A stretch of DNA of 50,164 nt, from positions 1 to 50,164 of the forward strand of contig JAENZI010000017.1 of assembly GCA_016841365.1 (NCBI GenBank), written 5' to 3'. The notes under the pieces are model-generated. The model saw only the letters and a program-made list of their open reading frames with translations. It was not told the DNA's origin and did no database searches. Below, piece after piece: positions 36,349 to 44,840 of this stretch (within the stretch, counting starts at the first letter, position 1; the number at the start of each line of letters is the position of its first letter). A program made the position numbers and the translations under genes. The stretch is from Anaerolineaceae bacterium. GTDB lineage: Bacteria > Chloroflexota > Anaerolineae > Anaerolineales > Anaerolineaceae.

Positions 36349-36427
36349 TGTGTTATTTATGAAAATTTATTAATCAAACGAGAATTTGCTTTGTTGGGTT
36401 TAGTTTTTCAAGGGAGAGGACCGGGAG

Positions 36428-37327
36428 ATGGATATTGTATTGTGGGTTTTATTGGGCATCTTGGGGCTTGCACTCCTGTATTTCCTTGTAGGATTGATTG
36501 CAGCGGTCACCATGACAAAGGTGGGCCCGCACCCGCAGTATGATCATACACCGCAGGATTATGGATTAGACTACCAGCATGTGCATTTTGAATCGCGGGT
36601 TGACGGTTTAAAGTTATCCGCATGGTACATCCCTCATGACGGTGCTGATCGGGCCATGATTCTTGTGCATGGTAGAGATGCCAGTAAGCAAAATGCGATC
36701 TCTGGAAAGCTGCCAGAACTGGCGAGCGAAATTTATAAGGCTGGTTTGGCTGTGTTGATACTGGACTTACGCGGGCACGGCGAAAGCGAAGGCAAGCGCT
36801 ACACCTGGGGTGTGTTCGAACGGTTTGATGTGCTGGGTGTTGTGGATTTTTTGCTTGAAAAGGGATTCCAGCCAGGCAACATTGGGGCTTTGGGGATATC
36901 CTTAGGCGGTGCAGCCGTGATCGGCGCAGCGCACGTTGATCAAGCGATCGGCGCTGTGGTACTGGAGAGCACCTTTGCCGATTTGAGTGCGCTGGTTGAA
37001 CCGAATTGGCGCACCGAGAGCGGCCTGCCTTTGTTCTTTCTGCAGGGTGCCTTTTTAATGTGGCAAGCCATGTACCGCTTTGATTTGCGAAAAGTGAAAC
37101 CCATGAACGAGCTGGCTGAAATGCAACAAAGACCGACATTGATCATGCACAGCAAATCAGACGAAACCATACCAATCATTCATGGCCGTCAGCTGGCTGA
37201 GAAGGTACCGCATGCACAATTTGTCCAGTTTGAAAACTGCGAACACGCAGAGTTATTTCGGGATGACCCAGAAAGATATAAAGATGTGCTCATCGCATTT
37301 ATTAATGAAAAGTGGGGTAAAGTTTAG
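36428..37327 (+). CDS. Alpha/beta hydrolase with N-terminal membrane anchor
   Basis: 299 residues. Residues 1-25 are a transmembrane helix. The nucleophile elbow is GISLGG (S158) and the oxyanion region HGRDASKQNA. The catalytic aspartate and histidine are likely in KSDETIP and ENCEHAELF. The domain matches the serine aminopeptidase S33-type / BAAT-like hydrolases, so an ester, amide or lipid substrate is possible. It is independent of its neighbours. Confidence 0.88.
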   Translation: MDIVLWVLLGILGLALLYFLVGLIAAVTMTKVGPHPQYDHTPQDYGLDYQHVHFESRVDGLKLSAWYIPHDGADRAMILVHGRDASKQNAISGKLPELASEIYKAGLAVLILDLRGHGESEGKRYTWGVFERFDVLGVVDFLLEKGFQPGNIGALGISLGGAAVIGAAHVDQAIGAVVLESTFADLSALVEPNWRTESGLPLFFLQGAFLMWQAMYRFDLRKVKPMNELAEMQQRPTLIMHSKSDETIPIIHGRQLAEKVPHAQFVQFENCEHAELFRDDPERYKDVLIAFINEKWGKV

Positions 37328-37334
37328 GATTTAA

Positions 37335-37352
37335 CGCTTGCTTGTGCAAGCG
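37335..37352 (+). terminator. Weak hairpin after the hydrolase gene
   Basis: CGCTTGC (37335-37341) and GCAAGCG (37346-37352) form a perfect 7-bp stem with a TTGT loop. The downstream bases are GT-rich rather than a clean U-run, so it is a weak terminator. Confidence 0.45.
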
Positions 37353-37427
37353 CTTGTGGGTTTTCAGTGTATAAGCCTGGATTTGATTATGCTGGGGGTT
37401 TGTTGTATGTTTAATGGTGAGGTAAAT

Positions 37428-38018
37428 ATGACCGAATCACTCAACTATTCGTTAATCAAAAAAGATGATAATTTCGAACTGCGTCTTTATCCCGCTTATA
37501 TTAAAGCAGAAGTTCACTTCACTGATAAGTCCTATCAGCGAGCCATTTACGATGGCTTCAGGGTTCTTGCGGGATATATCTTTGGAGGTAACATGGGTGC
37601 TTCGGAGATCTCAATGACCAGTCCCGTGCAGGTTACAAAATCGAGTCAGATTGCGATGACCACTCCAGTTTTGACAGAAGGTGATGAGGATTATTCGGTT
37701 GCTTTTATCATGCCCTCAGAATATACTATGGAGACGCTTCCAAAACCTACGGATCCCGACATCCGCATCATCCAAAGTGAAGGACATTACATGGCAGCAC
37801 TCCGCTTCTCCGGTTATTTTAGGCGTGCAAAAGTGAGAAAAGCCCAAGATCGTTTGAAGGCACGTCTGGAGGATGAAAAACTGTCACCTATTGGGGATTT
37901 CATTGCGGCGCGGTATGATCCGCCATGGGTTCCATGGTTTTTGGCGCGCAATGAAGTTTTGATAAAGGTCATTCGAGATCCAAAACTAGAAACTGGAGAA
38001 GGTATAACAAGCGAGTAG
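37428..38018 (+). CDS. SOUL-family heme-binding protein
   Basis: 196 residues. The SOUL/HEBP pattern is clear: LIKKDDNFELRLYPAYIKAEV, FRVLAGYIFGGN, ISMTSPVQV, IAMTTPVL and a C-terminal RYDPPWVPWFLARNEVLI with the family PPW..P..RRNEV. Such proteins may bind tetrapyrroles; no biological role is fixed in bacteria. GAGGT lies 7 bp before ATG 37428; the frame is open to 37338 but those residues look spurious. It is 55 bp from the Msr gene. Confidence 0.9.
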   Translation: MTESLNYSLIKKDDNFELRLYPAYIKAEVHFTDKSYQRAIYDGFRVLAGYIFGGNMGASEISMTSPVQVTKSSQIAMTTPVLTEGDEDYSVAFIMPSEYTMETLPKPTDPDIRIIQSEGHYMAALRFSGYFRRAKVRKAQDRLKARLEDEKLSPIGDFIAARYDPPWVPWFLARNEVLIKVIRDPKLETGEGITSE

Positions 38019-38073
38019 AGATTTTTGGAACATATTAATAGTGTTTTATAAGTTGAAACGATAGGTGGTCAAG

Positions 38074-39189
38074 GTGAAAAGTTTACGATTATTGGAAACA
38101 GGTGTATTGTTTGCATTGATCTTATCTGCATGCGGGGTGAAAGGATCTGGCGAAAACAATCAAATAGAAGAAGCAAAAGATGAGGTAATTTTAATGACTG
38201 AAAAAGGCTACGATCCAACACATACCAAACGAGATGGGATCGATGTGATCTACCTGGCAGGTGGATGTTTTTGGGGTACGGAAAAATTAATGGAATCCAT
38301 CCCTGGTGTGGTTGATGTCGTCAGCGGGTATGCTAATGGTAACCCCGATGTGGTGCCTGATTATGGGAAAGTGGTTTCGGGCAATACTGGCTACCGTGAG
38401 ACGGTGCGAGTGGAATATGACCCTGATGTGGTCAGCCTGGATTCACTATTGTTTGCTTACTTTTATGTGATTGACCCCACGATTGAGAACGCACAGGGCA
38501 ATGACCGCGGCACACAATATCAGACGGGTGTGTATTATGTGGATGAAGCAAGTCAGGCAACCGTAGATCGGATAGCTGCGATTGAGCGAGCGCGGTCTGA
38601 GGCGTTTGTTGTGGAGATTGAGCCACTGGAGCGCTTCTATGACGCTGAAGAATATCACCAGGACTATCTGGATAAAAATCCGTATGGTTATTGCCACATT
38701 TCGCCAAATGAAATTCGTGTTGTCAGTGAGATGATCATTGACCCCGGCGACTATCCGTTGCCATCAGATGAGGAAATTAAGGAGAAGCTTACAGATCTGC
38801 AATTTAATGTCACGCAAAAAGCTGATACTGAGCAGCCCTTCAATAATGACTATTGGGACAACCACGCAGACGGTGTTTACGTCGATGTGGTCACGGGTGA
38901 ACCGTTGTTTTCCTCTCGGGACAAATTCGACAGCGGAACGGGATGGCCAAGCTTCACGCAGCCGATTGATGAGAATACGATCAGGTTTATCGAAGATAAC
39001 ACCCTGGGCATGCGGCGTATCGAAGTTCGCAACAGGGCGGGGAACTCACACCTGGGGCATGTGTTTTATGATGACCCGTCATCCCCCAATGGCACACGCT
39101 TCTGCATCAACAGTGCAGCGTTAAGGTTTATTCCGGTTGATGAGATGGAAGAAGAGGGGTACGCGAATCTGATTGTTTATGTAGAATAA
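38074..39189 (+). CDS. msrAB: Lipoprotein methionine sulfoxide reductase MsrA-MsrB fusion
   Basis: 371 residues. A signal ends in the lipobox LILSAC (C20), then a linker. MsrA covers about 55-215 with GGCFWG (C65), reducing S-sulfoxides. MsrB covers about 240-371 with GTGWPSF and RFCINS (C344), reducing R-sulfoxides. The whole protein would be tethered to the outer membrane face, repairing extracytoplasmic proteins. GTG 38074 is preferred (AGGTGG at 38063-38068); GTG 38065 is an alternative. The neighbouring SOUL and hydrolase genes are not clearly related. Confidence 0.9.
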   Translation: MKSLRLLETGVLFALILSACGVKGSGENNQIEEAKDEVILMTEKGYDPTHTKRDGIDVIYLAGGCFWGTEKLMESIPGVVDVVSGYANGNPDVVPDYGKVVSGNTGYRETVRVEYDPDVVSLDSLLFAYFYVIDPTIENAQGNDRGTQYQTGVYYVDEASQATVDRIAAIERARSEAFVVEIEPLERFYDAEEYHQDYLDKNPYGYCHISPNEIRVVSEMIIDPGDYPLPSDEEIKEKLTDLQFNVTQKADTEQPFNNDYWDNHADGVYVDVVTGEPLFSSRDKFDSGTGWPSFTQPIDENTIRFIEDNTLGMRRIEVRNRAGNSHLGHVFYDDPSSPNGTRFCINSAALRFIPVDEMEEEGYANLIVYVE

Positions 39190-39327
39190 TTGATGCAGAG
39201 TGCGTATGTGGCAGTAGCTCGCTCATTTTGGTTTCATGGCGTCAGCAATCCGGATTCTCATGCTAATTAAGTGTGGCTGTGTTGACGACGTGATTTTTCA
39301 CGAGAATTGATTTTGTGAGATTTATCC

Positions 39328-39576
39328 TTAAATAATTTTGTAGATCGCATCGCCTTTTCTGACCGGCTCGTCAACCTTAAGTGCGACTTCATCGTCGGGA
39401 CCCGCAGAGGTCACCTTTTTATGTTCGATCTCTAATGAGGATACCGGTTGAACAAATTCAGTGGTATGCCCTAATATCAAGATTTGGTCACCTAAATTCA
39501 GGGTTTCTGTTAATGAAAGGACAGCAACACTGATGCGATTATAAAAATGCGTGATTTCGCCTATTCGTTTTTCCAT
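39328..39576 (-). CDS. Stand-alone EF-Tu domain-2-like protein
   Basis: 82 residues beginning MEKRIGEITHFYNRISVAVLSL and ending PVRKGDAIYKII. The pattern matches the beta-barrel domain II shared by translation GTPases and the short elongation-factor-like proteins found in some anaerobes. GGAGGTGCAACG precedes ATG 39576; the frame extends upstream to 39684 but that part does not resemble the family. The function is unknown; a nucleotide-independent RNA or protein binder is possible. Confidence 0.7.
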   Translation of the reverse strand: MEKRIGEITHFYNRISVAVLSLTETLNLGDQILILGHTTEFVQPVSSLEIEHKKVTSAGPDDEVALKVDEPVRKGDAIYKII

Positions 39577-39741
39577 CGTTGCACCTCCTATTACTAGAAT
39601 AGCATAAATCGAATAGCGATTGCAATAACAGCGATAACCGGTGAACACGCAAAATATTTGGGAGATGCACATTGCCACCTTCATTTTAGCCTGCCCATTA
39701 TTGAAGTTATGATTTGGCAGGGAATTGATTGTAGATTAAAT

Positions 39742-39772
39742 AACAGATGAGCCGTAAAAAGGCTCATCTGTT
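39742..39772 (-). terminator. Terminator of the giant surface-protein gene
   Basis: AACAGATGAGCC (39742-39753) and GGCTCATCTGTT (39761-39772) form a perfect 12-bp stem with a GTAAAAA loop, 46 bp past the minus-strand stop. On the minus strand ATTTAATC follows. Confidence 0.8.
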
Positions 39773-39817
39773 GTTAATTGTGGAGATTTAGGCAATCAGA
39801 TTCTTAGTTCACTGACC

Positions 39818-42800
39818 TCAGTTGCCATATACTAACGGAAAGAAAATTTTATAGTAGTACGGATCTATGCTGATTGCGTTTGTGACAGTGACCTCATAGG
39901 TCTGATCAGCTACAACAATGGTTATCTCGCCGGAGGAAGGGTTAAATGCAGGTGAACTGAACTTCCATCCAGCCGGCGGTGTGGGAAGGATATCTTCAGT
40001 TACCATGCAAATCGTCCCGACTGGAATGCCGCTGATGGTCGTAAAGCCACCAGCCGCAAGCTGTATGGAACCATCATGCGTGGTGCCATCGCTGCAGTCA
40101 TAATGGATGTTGAAGCTGTCGGTAAAACCTGAAGTCAATGGATTGAAGGCCTTGATGATCTTCAAGCTTCCCACTGTTGATGCTTGTTCAAGCTCATAGG
40201 ATCCGATATCGCAAAGTGAACCCTGTGGCCGTGGGATGCCCCGCTGGTCGGCGGTGATATCTTCAAGGCAGTTCACTGCGTCTATGGCTGGGCTGCCAGA
40301 TAGCAATGCATGGGTGGGGGTGGTGCTTGGTGTGTTAAGCTCAAGGGATGAGTCAAGACCCGGGTCTAATGGGCTTGCAGCAGTGCCAACCAGGTCGCTG
40401 CCAACCCATCCTGATGAGCCTGTATTATCACCGATCAGGTTGCCGCCCAGGGATGTCACAGGGCCAAAGACATCGTGCCATTGATCATGCAAGGCGGTTG
40501 CCGGATCAGACATGTCGGTATTACCAGCGACAATGCTATTCTGGATTTCCACCAGTCCTTCAGTGTCGATAAAGATTCCAGCGCCGCCGCCGCGCTCTTC
40601 ACCTTCGTCTAAATAGTTTGCGTTAGAAATGTTTTCAGTCACGGTTGAGTGGATGAGGGTCACCAACCCGTCATAGGCGACGTAAATGCCTCCACCATAA
40701 TTGTTGGTGATGTTACCGCTGATGGTTGAATTGACCAAAGTTGTTTTTGCCGTCCATCCAACCGTGGTCACACCTGCGCCGCCCAGAGTGCCTGTGCCTT
40801 CATTTCCGGTCACAGTGCAATTGTTCATCGTCAGCGTGCCGCCTTCATTGAACACCCCTCCGCCAGCATATGTGACAATGTTATTCGGCCCTATCACACA
40901 ATCGTTCATGGTTAAGGCGGCATGTTCTGTAATGAGGAAACCACCTCCAGAATCCGCTCGGCCGTCTACAATGGTCAGGCCAGAGATGGTTGCTGTCACC
41001 GGCATACCATCACTATCTATTTTAAAGACACGGCTGTACTCGTCACCACTGACAGAAAGTTGATCTGCCCCAGGACCGTTTAGTGTGATGTCTTTATTGA
41101 TCAAAATTTCTCCATTGAACAAGTAAATCGTCTCAGGGAAATCAAGATCAAATTCGATCACATCGCCAATTATTGCGGACTGAACGGCTTCACGCAGGCT
41201 GCAGTGGCTCTCATCACAACTGCCATCTTCTGTATCGCCGGTGGTATTCACAATCAAGGTTGCGGGTGTGTGCAAACTTAACGAGATTGTGGCTGGGGAA
41301 GAATCCTGATGACGATCATTGACGTAAAAGGTAAAGCTGTCTGTGCCGGCTGTTGTGTCTGGGTCAGGTGTATACGTCACAAGCGCTGAGCAAATCGTCC
41401 CCGACATGTCGAAGTCACAAGATAAGTCTTCAGTTAAAACGAGGGTCCCATGATCCGGGAGGGTATCAATGAAGAAACTTATTTCGTCAAATAGCCAGCC
41501 ATTGAAATCAGGGTCGTTTGCAATGATCGCGAAACTGCTTGGCTGCGTCCCTGAGACAGTTACGCTATCCGGGTGGGCAATTGGGGCGGTGTTTTCATCC
41601 ACCCACAGATTTATCGTGGCAGCAGATGAGACGTTTCCCATACCGTCATCAACTGAATAACTGAAACTGTCAAGTCCGGTATACAGGGTGGCTGGTGGGG
41701 TGTAGACCACATTTGCCTTACAAACGTAAATCGTCTCATCATCGTAAAAATTGCAATCATTGAGCGAAAAATCGCTTAAGGTTCCGTGCGTTGGTGGGGA
41801 AACGATGTTGAAATTTAGCGGGGTATGCCCTTCAATAGTGAAACCAAACAAATCCAGTGTGGTGGGGTGTGTGTTGGATGCTAACTTATCTTCGGGCTGA
41901 CTTGAAACAGCGACATACACAACCTCTAGTTGTACCGTTTCGGTGCTGGTTTCTCCATCAATATCTGTAATCCATACCTGAACCGTGTAAGTGCCAATTT
42001 CAGTGTAAATATGTGGTGGCAGATTATTCCAATTTTCCTCCGTCCGTAAATTGAAGTTTTCCTCGGCTGTGCCATCATCCCAGTTAACCCTGGCGTCGAA
42101 CGGGCCTTGGTCGGGATCATAAAAATCAACAAAACCTGACACTTCTACGCCTGGGAAGGATTGATTTTGAAAAAGAACAACATCATAAATTTCTGGGGCA
42201 ACATTGGCAACGGTGAGCCATTGACTATCTGTGATCAGATTGCTGAATGCATCATAAAATGAGAGGCAGACTTGGTATTCGCCGCTTGGACCAAAATAAA
42301 TGTCAACAATTTGCGTGTAAAAGTAGGAGTAAACTGAGCAAGATTCACCCGGCGCGGCACTATAAGACCATAAGTGTCCAGAGTATCCAGGGATGGCCGT
42401 GAAGGTCCCCTTGAAACCTTCGTTAGGTTGTTCCGGGCTCCAGGTGAAGACGTGTTCTGGCAAAACCGTCAGGGAATAGGTCTTTGTTTTGATCAAGCCG
42501 GCACCGTAATCGGCTTCAATCACGATCCCACCAAATGTGCCCGATTCAATTGGTATACCTGAGAAGGTACCATCGGTGAAGCTGATACCAGTCGGCAATG
42601 TTCCAGCCGTATGCGTCAGGGTGTACGATTCGGATCCTCCAGTCAAGGTGATTGCTTGAGTGTAGGATTGGGTTAATCGTGCAGTTGAGAGCCCTGATGG
42701 ATTAAAAGTCAGCGTTGGATAAACGTTTAATGTATAGTCCTGGGAGCCGTCCGACCAACCAGACCCTTTTACGTAGATAGTGAAATTGTATGATCCTGCT

Positions 42801-43570
42801 GTTGTTGGTGTTCCCTCAATTTCTCCTGTTGAAGTATCTATACCCAAGCCAGGTGGCAATCCCATGGACGACCAAGTATAAGGCCCATCAGCGCCTTCAG
42901 CTGTAAGGAATTCACTATAATAACTCCCCACTTCAGCGGCTGGCAGGGTTGTGGGGATAATGTTGAGGGTTAAATGTGGACATATGGGAATTTCTGCTGG
43001 AGGCGAGACAGCAATATCACAGGTTCCCAAAGGGTTATATCCATCACTTGAGCAAGGACTGAGCGGTGGAACTTTTGTCGAATCATTGCTAACCCATGCC
43101 CATCCCATGCTGGCGTTTGAGTAAGTTGTGGCACCAGTTCTGATTCCTAAATTGTAGACCGCTGTACAGGTCTCTATGTCGTTTTGAACCCTTGAATCGT
43201 TCAGGACATATCCCCCAGGGCCGCCATATCCTGAAAAACCGAGGTAACTGATTGATCCGCTATTGGAGCAGGAAGTTGAGACACTCGATACCGTCCATAC
43301 CGTCCAATCACTTGGGAATTTAACAAACAAAGCTGCCGTATCCTGCCCATCGGTTGTTGTGGTTTGAGCAGTGAAATAAAACGGTTGATTCGAGGTGGGT
43401 CTATTGGGCACGAAACAAGCAGAACCACCTTCTGAAGGGGTGAAGGCTACATAAGACCCGCTCAAATCGGCTTTAACAGGATGGTTGGAAATGATAAGGA
43501 TAAGCAGACCCATCCCAACCATTACTATAATTGTTCTTAATGGACTTAACTTTTCAAAGATTGCTTTCAT
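39818..43570 (-). CDS. Giant secreted CSLREA / choice-of-anchor-Q surface protein
   Basis: 1250 residues. A signal peptide spans about 1-35. Modules in order: two putative Ig domains (about 205-380; the GLPPGLGIDTSTGEIEGTP pattern), PKD-like repeats (about 385-560), two cadherin/VCBS-type repeats (about 560-775), a CSLREA domain (TGDTEDGSCDESHCSLREA near 785), a parallel beta-helix (about 830-1000), a choice-of-anchor-Q segment (SPAIDAVNCLEDITADQRG near 1090), and a prealbumin-like domain (near 1140-1225). The last residues YYYKIFFPLVYGN resemble C-terminal tails common in secreted Chloroflexota proteins. Adhesion or polysaccharide binding is inference. Confidence 0.82.
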   Translation of the reverse strand: MKAIFEKLSPLRTIIVMVGMGLLILIISNHPVKADLSGSYVAFTPSEGGSACFVPNRPTSNQPFYFTAQTTTTDGQDTAALFVKFPSDWTVWTVSSVSTSCSNSGSISYLGFSGYGGPGGYVLNDSRVQNDIETCTAVYNLGIRTGATTYSNASMGWAWVSNDSTKVPPLSPCSSDGYNPLGTCDIAVSPPAEIPICPHLTLNIIPTTLPAAEVGSYYSEFLTAEGADGPYTWSSMGLPPGLGIDTSTGEIEGTPTTAGSYNFTIYVKGSGWSDGSQDYTLNVYPTLTFNPSGLSTARLTQSYTQAITLTGGSESYTLTHTAGTLPTGISFTDGTFSGIPIESGTFGGIVIEADYGAGLIKTKTYSLTVLPEHVFTWSPEQPNEGFKGTFTAIPGYSGHLWSYSAAPGESCSVYSYFYTQIVDIYFGPSGEYQVCLSFYDAFSNLITDSQWLTVANVAPEIYDVVLFQNQSFPGVEVSGFVDFYDPDQGPFDARVNWDDGTAEENFNLRTEENWNNLPPHIYTEIGTYTVQVWITDIDGETSTETVQLEVVYVAVSSQPEDKLASNTHPTTLDLFGFTIEGHTPLNFNIVSPPTHGTLSDFSLNDCNFYDDETIYVCKANVVYTPPATLYTGLDSFSYSVDDGMGNVSSAATINLWVDENTAPIAHPDSVTVSGTQPSSFAIIANDPDFNGWLFDEISFFIDTLPDHGTLVLTEDLSCDFDMSGTICSALVTYTPDPDTTAGTDSFTFYVNDRHQDSSPATISLSLHTPATLIVNTTGDTEDGSCDESHCSLREAVQSAIIGDVIEFDLDFPETIYLFNGEILINKDITLNGPGADQLSVSGDEYSRVFKIDSDGMPVTATISGLTIVDGRADSGGGFLITEHAALTMNDCVIGPNNIVTYAGGGVFNEGGTLTMNNCTVTGNEGTGTLGGAGVTTVGWTAKTTLVNSTISGNITNNYGGGIYVAYDGLVTLIHSTVTENISNANYLDEGEERGGGAGIFIDTEGLVEIQNSIVAGNTDMSDPATALHDQWHDVFGPVTSLGGNLIGDNTGSSGWVGSDLVGTAASPLDPGLDSSLELNTPSTTPTHALLSGSPAIDAVNCLEDITADQRGIPRPQGSLCDIGSYELEQASTVGSLKIIKAFNPLTSGFTDSFNIHYDCSDGTTHDGSIQLAAGGFTTISGIPVGTICMVTEDILPTPPAGWKFSSPAFNPSSGEITIVVADQTYEVTVTNAISIDPYYYKIFFPLVYGN

Positions 43571-43629
43571 TATTTCTCCTTCACTCGCTCATAGGGTGTG
43601 TGTTTTGGTTGCAGAAGTTTGCATTCTTC

Positions 43630-43995
43630 TCAAACATTTAGGCCAGGTTGTGATTGATCCTCTTCTGGGTTTGTGATCAATTGGTTTAATTCATCGGTTG
43701 TCACAACATTGTTGCGTTGCCCCCGAATGACCAGAACCTCATCACTCGAAGGGTCCACCCCAATCAACAATAAATCAGGTTGTTTGCGTAAAACGCTAAT
43801 TTCCAAATTGCTTGGCGGATCAGTCAGGTCGAACAGGATGGCATGCGGGACGAATGCTTCAATCTGCTGAAGAAGGTTGATGCATTGAGGATCGATATAG
43901 ATCACTTGCAGTGCTTTGTTCAGAGCCAGGCAGGATGCCAGGCTGGTCACATACAGTGATCTCCCCAAGATGAGAACACAGTTTTTGCCTGGCAT
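43630..43995 (-). CDS. Small receiver-like (pseudo-receiver) protein
   Basis: 121 residues with alternating strands and helices: CVLILG, LQVIYID, HAILFDLTD, DLLLIGVD, DEVLVIRG, which fits a CheY-like fold of about 105 residues plus a polar tail. D96-type phosphoacceptor geometry is not clear, since the aspartates sit at strand ends (IYID, LFDL, IGVD). It lies between the response regulator and the surface gene, on the same strand. A protein-interaction or sensing role is possible; function unknown. Confidence 0.6.
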   Translation of the reverse strand: MPGKNCVLILGRSLYVTSLASCLALNKALQVIYIDPQCINLLQQIEAFVPHAILFDLTDPPSNLEISVLRKQPDLLLIGVDPSSDEVLVIRGQRNNVVTTDELNQLITNPEEDQSQPGLNV

Positions 43996-44053
43996 TCTGC
44001 TCCTATTCCAGATGGGATATTCTAAGTGTATAAATTTTTGGAATTAAATGATA

Positions 44054-44067
44054 TGTACTAAAGTACA
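44054..44067. promoter_or_regulatory. Candidate operator palindrome
   Basis: TGTACT-AA-AGTACA is a perfect 6-bp palindrome with a 2-bp spacer, 59-72 bp upstream of the pseudo-receiver start and downstream of the response-regulator gene. It may be a binding site for the adjacent LuxR-type regulator; this is inference from position only. Confidence 0.35.
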
Positions 44068-44135
44068 GTCCTACCAAGAAAAAAGGATAGTTGTTTATGT
44101 TTGTCTGTGCAGACGATAGGTTTTATCCTGAGAGA

Positions 44136-44840
44136 TTACTGAACAGGCCTTGACAACCCGGTTTGGGCCGCATAAGCGATCACCTGAGCGCGGTTCTGCA
44201 AGTGCAGGCAATTCAGGATTTCCCCCATATGATATTTAACGGTGCGTTCCGAGATATTCAAAGTGTCGGCAACCTCATGATATGTCAAACCCTGGGTGAC
44301 AAGTGTGAGAACTTGCATCTGTCGGGGTGATAATCGATTGCAATCATCATTTTTGTCTAATGGGATGGCGGTGTCTTCAGATCCTGGTTTTTGGACGGGT
44401 TTGGATGATTGGACTGCAAATGCATTGAGGATTTTCTCGGCTAAGCCGGGTGAAAAAGGTGGATGACCTGATTGAAGATCATTGAGATAGTTCAGAAAGT
44501 CCTCGGCATCCAGGCTCTTAAGCAAATATCCTGAAGCGCCGCTCTGCACAGCCTGAAATAAATCTTCTTCTTCTTCTGACATAGTTAACATAACGATCTT
44601 AATCTCTGGCATTTCAGCTTTGATCAGGCGGGTTGCATTAACACCATCGCAGAGCGGCATATGAATATCCATCAAAATCACATTTGGTGAAAGCTGCCGG
44701 GCTTTTTTTAAAGCATCAAAGCCATCATGTGCGCTCCCCAAGACCTTGATGCCCTCCGAGGTCAGCAGGTTTGTAAGGCCTTCAAGAAAAAGATTATGGT
44801 CATCCACAAGCAGAATTCGTAAATCCGACATATTTGTCAT
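44136..44840 (-). CDS. NarL/LuxR-family response regulator
   Basis: 234 residues. The receiver domain has the acidic pocket D13/D14, phosphoacceptor D58 (MDIHMP) and the T/K residues in MLTMSEEE and LLKSLD. A linker of about 45 residues follows. The C-terminal LuxR HTH contains LSPRQMQVLTLVTQGLTYHEVAD and ISERTVKYHM. Start ATG 44840 overlaps the kinase stop (ATGA); ATG 44831 is an alternative. It is the output partner of the upstream histidine kinase; targets are probably nearby genes. Confidence 0.93.
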   Translation of the reverse strand: MTNMSDLRILLVDDHNLFLEGLTNLLTSEGIKVLGSAHDGFDALKKARQLSPNVILMDIHMPLCDGVNATRLIKAEMPEIKIVMLTMSEEEEDLFQAVQSGASGYLLKSLDAEDFLNYLNDLQSGHPPFSPGLAEKILNAFAVQSSKPVQKPGSEDTAIPLDKNDDCNRLSPRQMQVLTLVTQGLTYHEVADTLNISERTVKYHMGEILNCLHLQNRAQVIAYAAQTGLSRPVQ

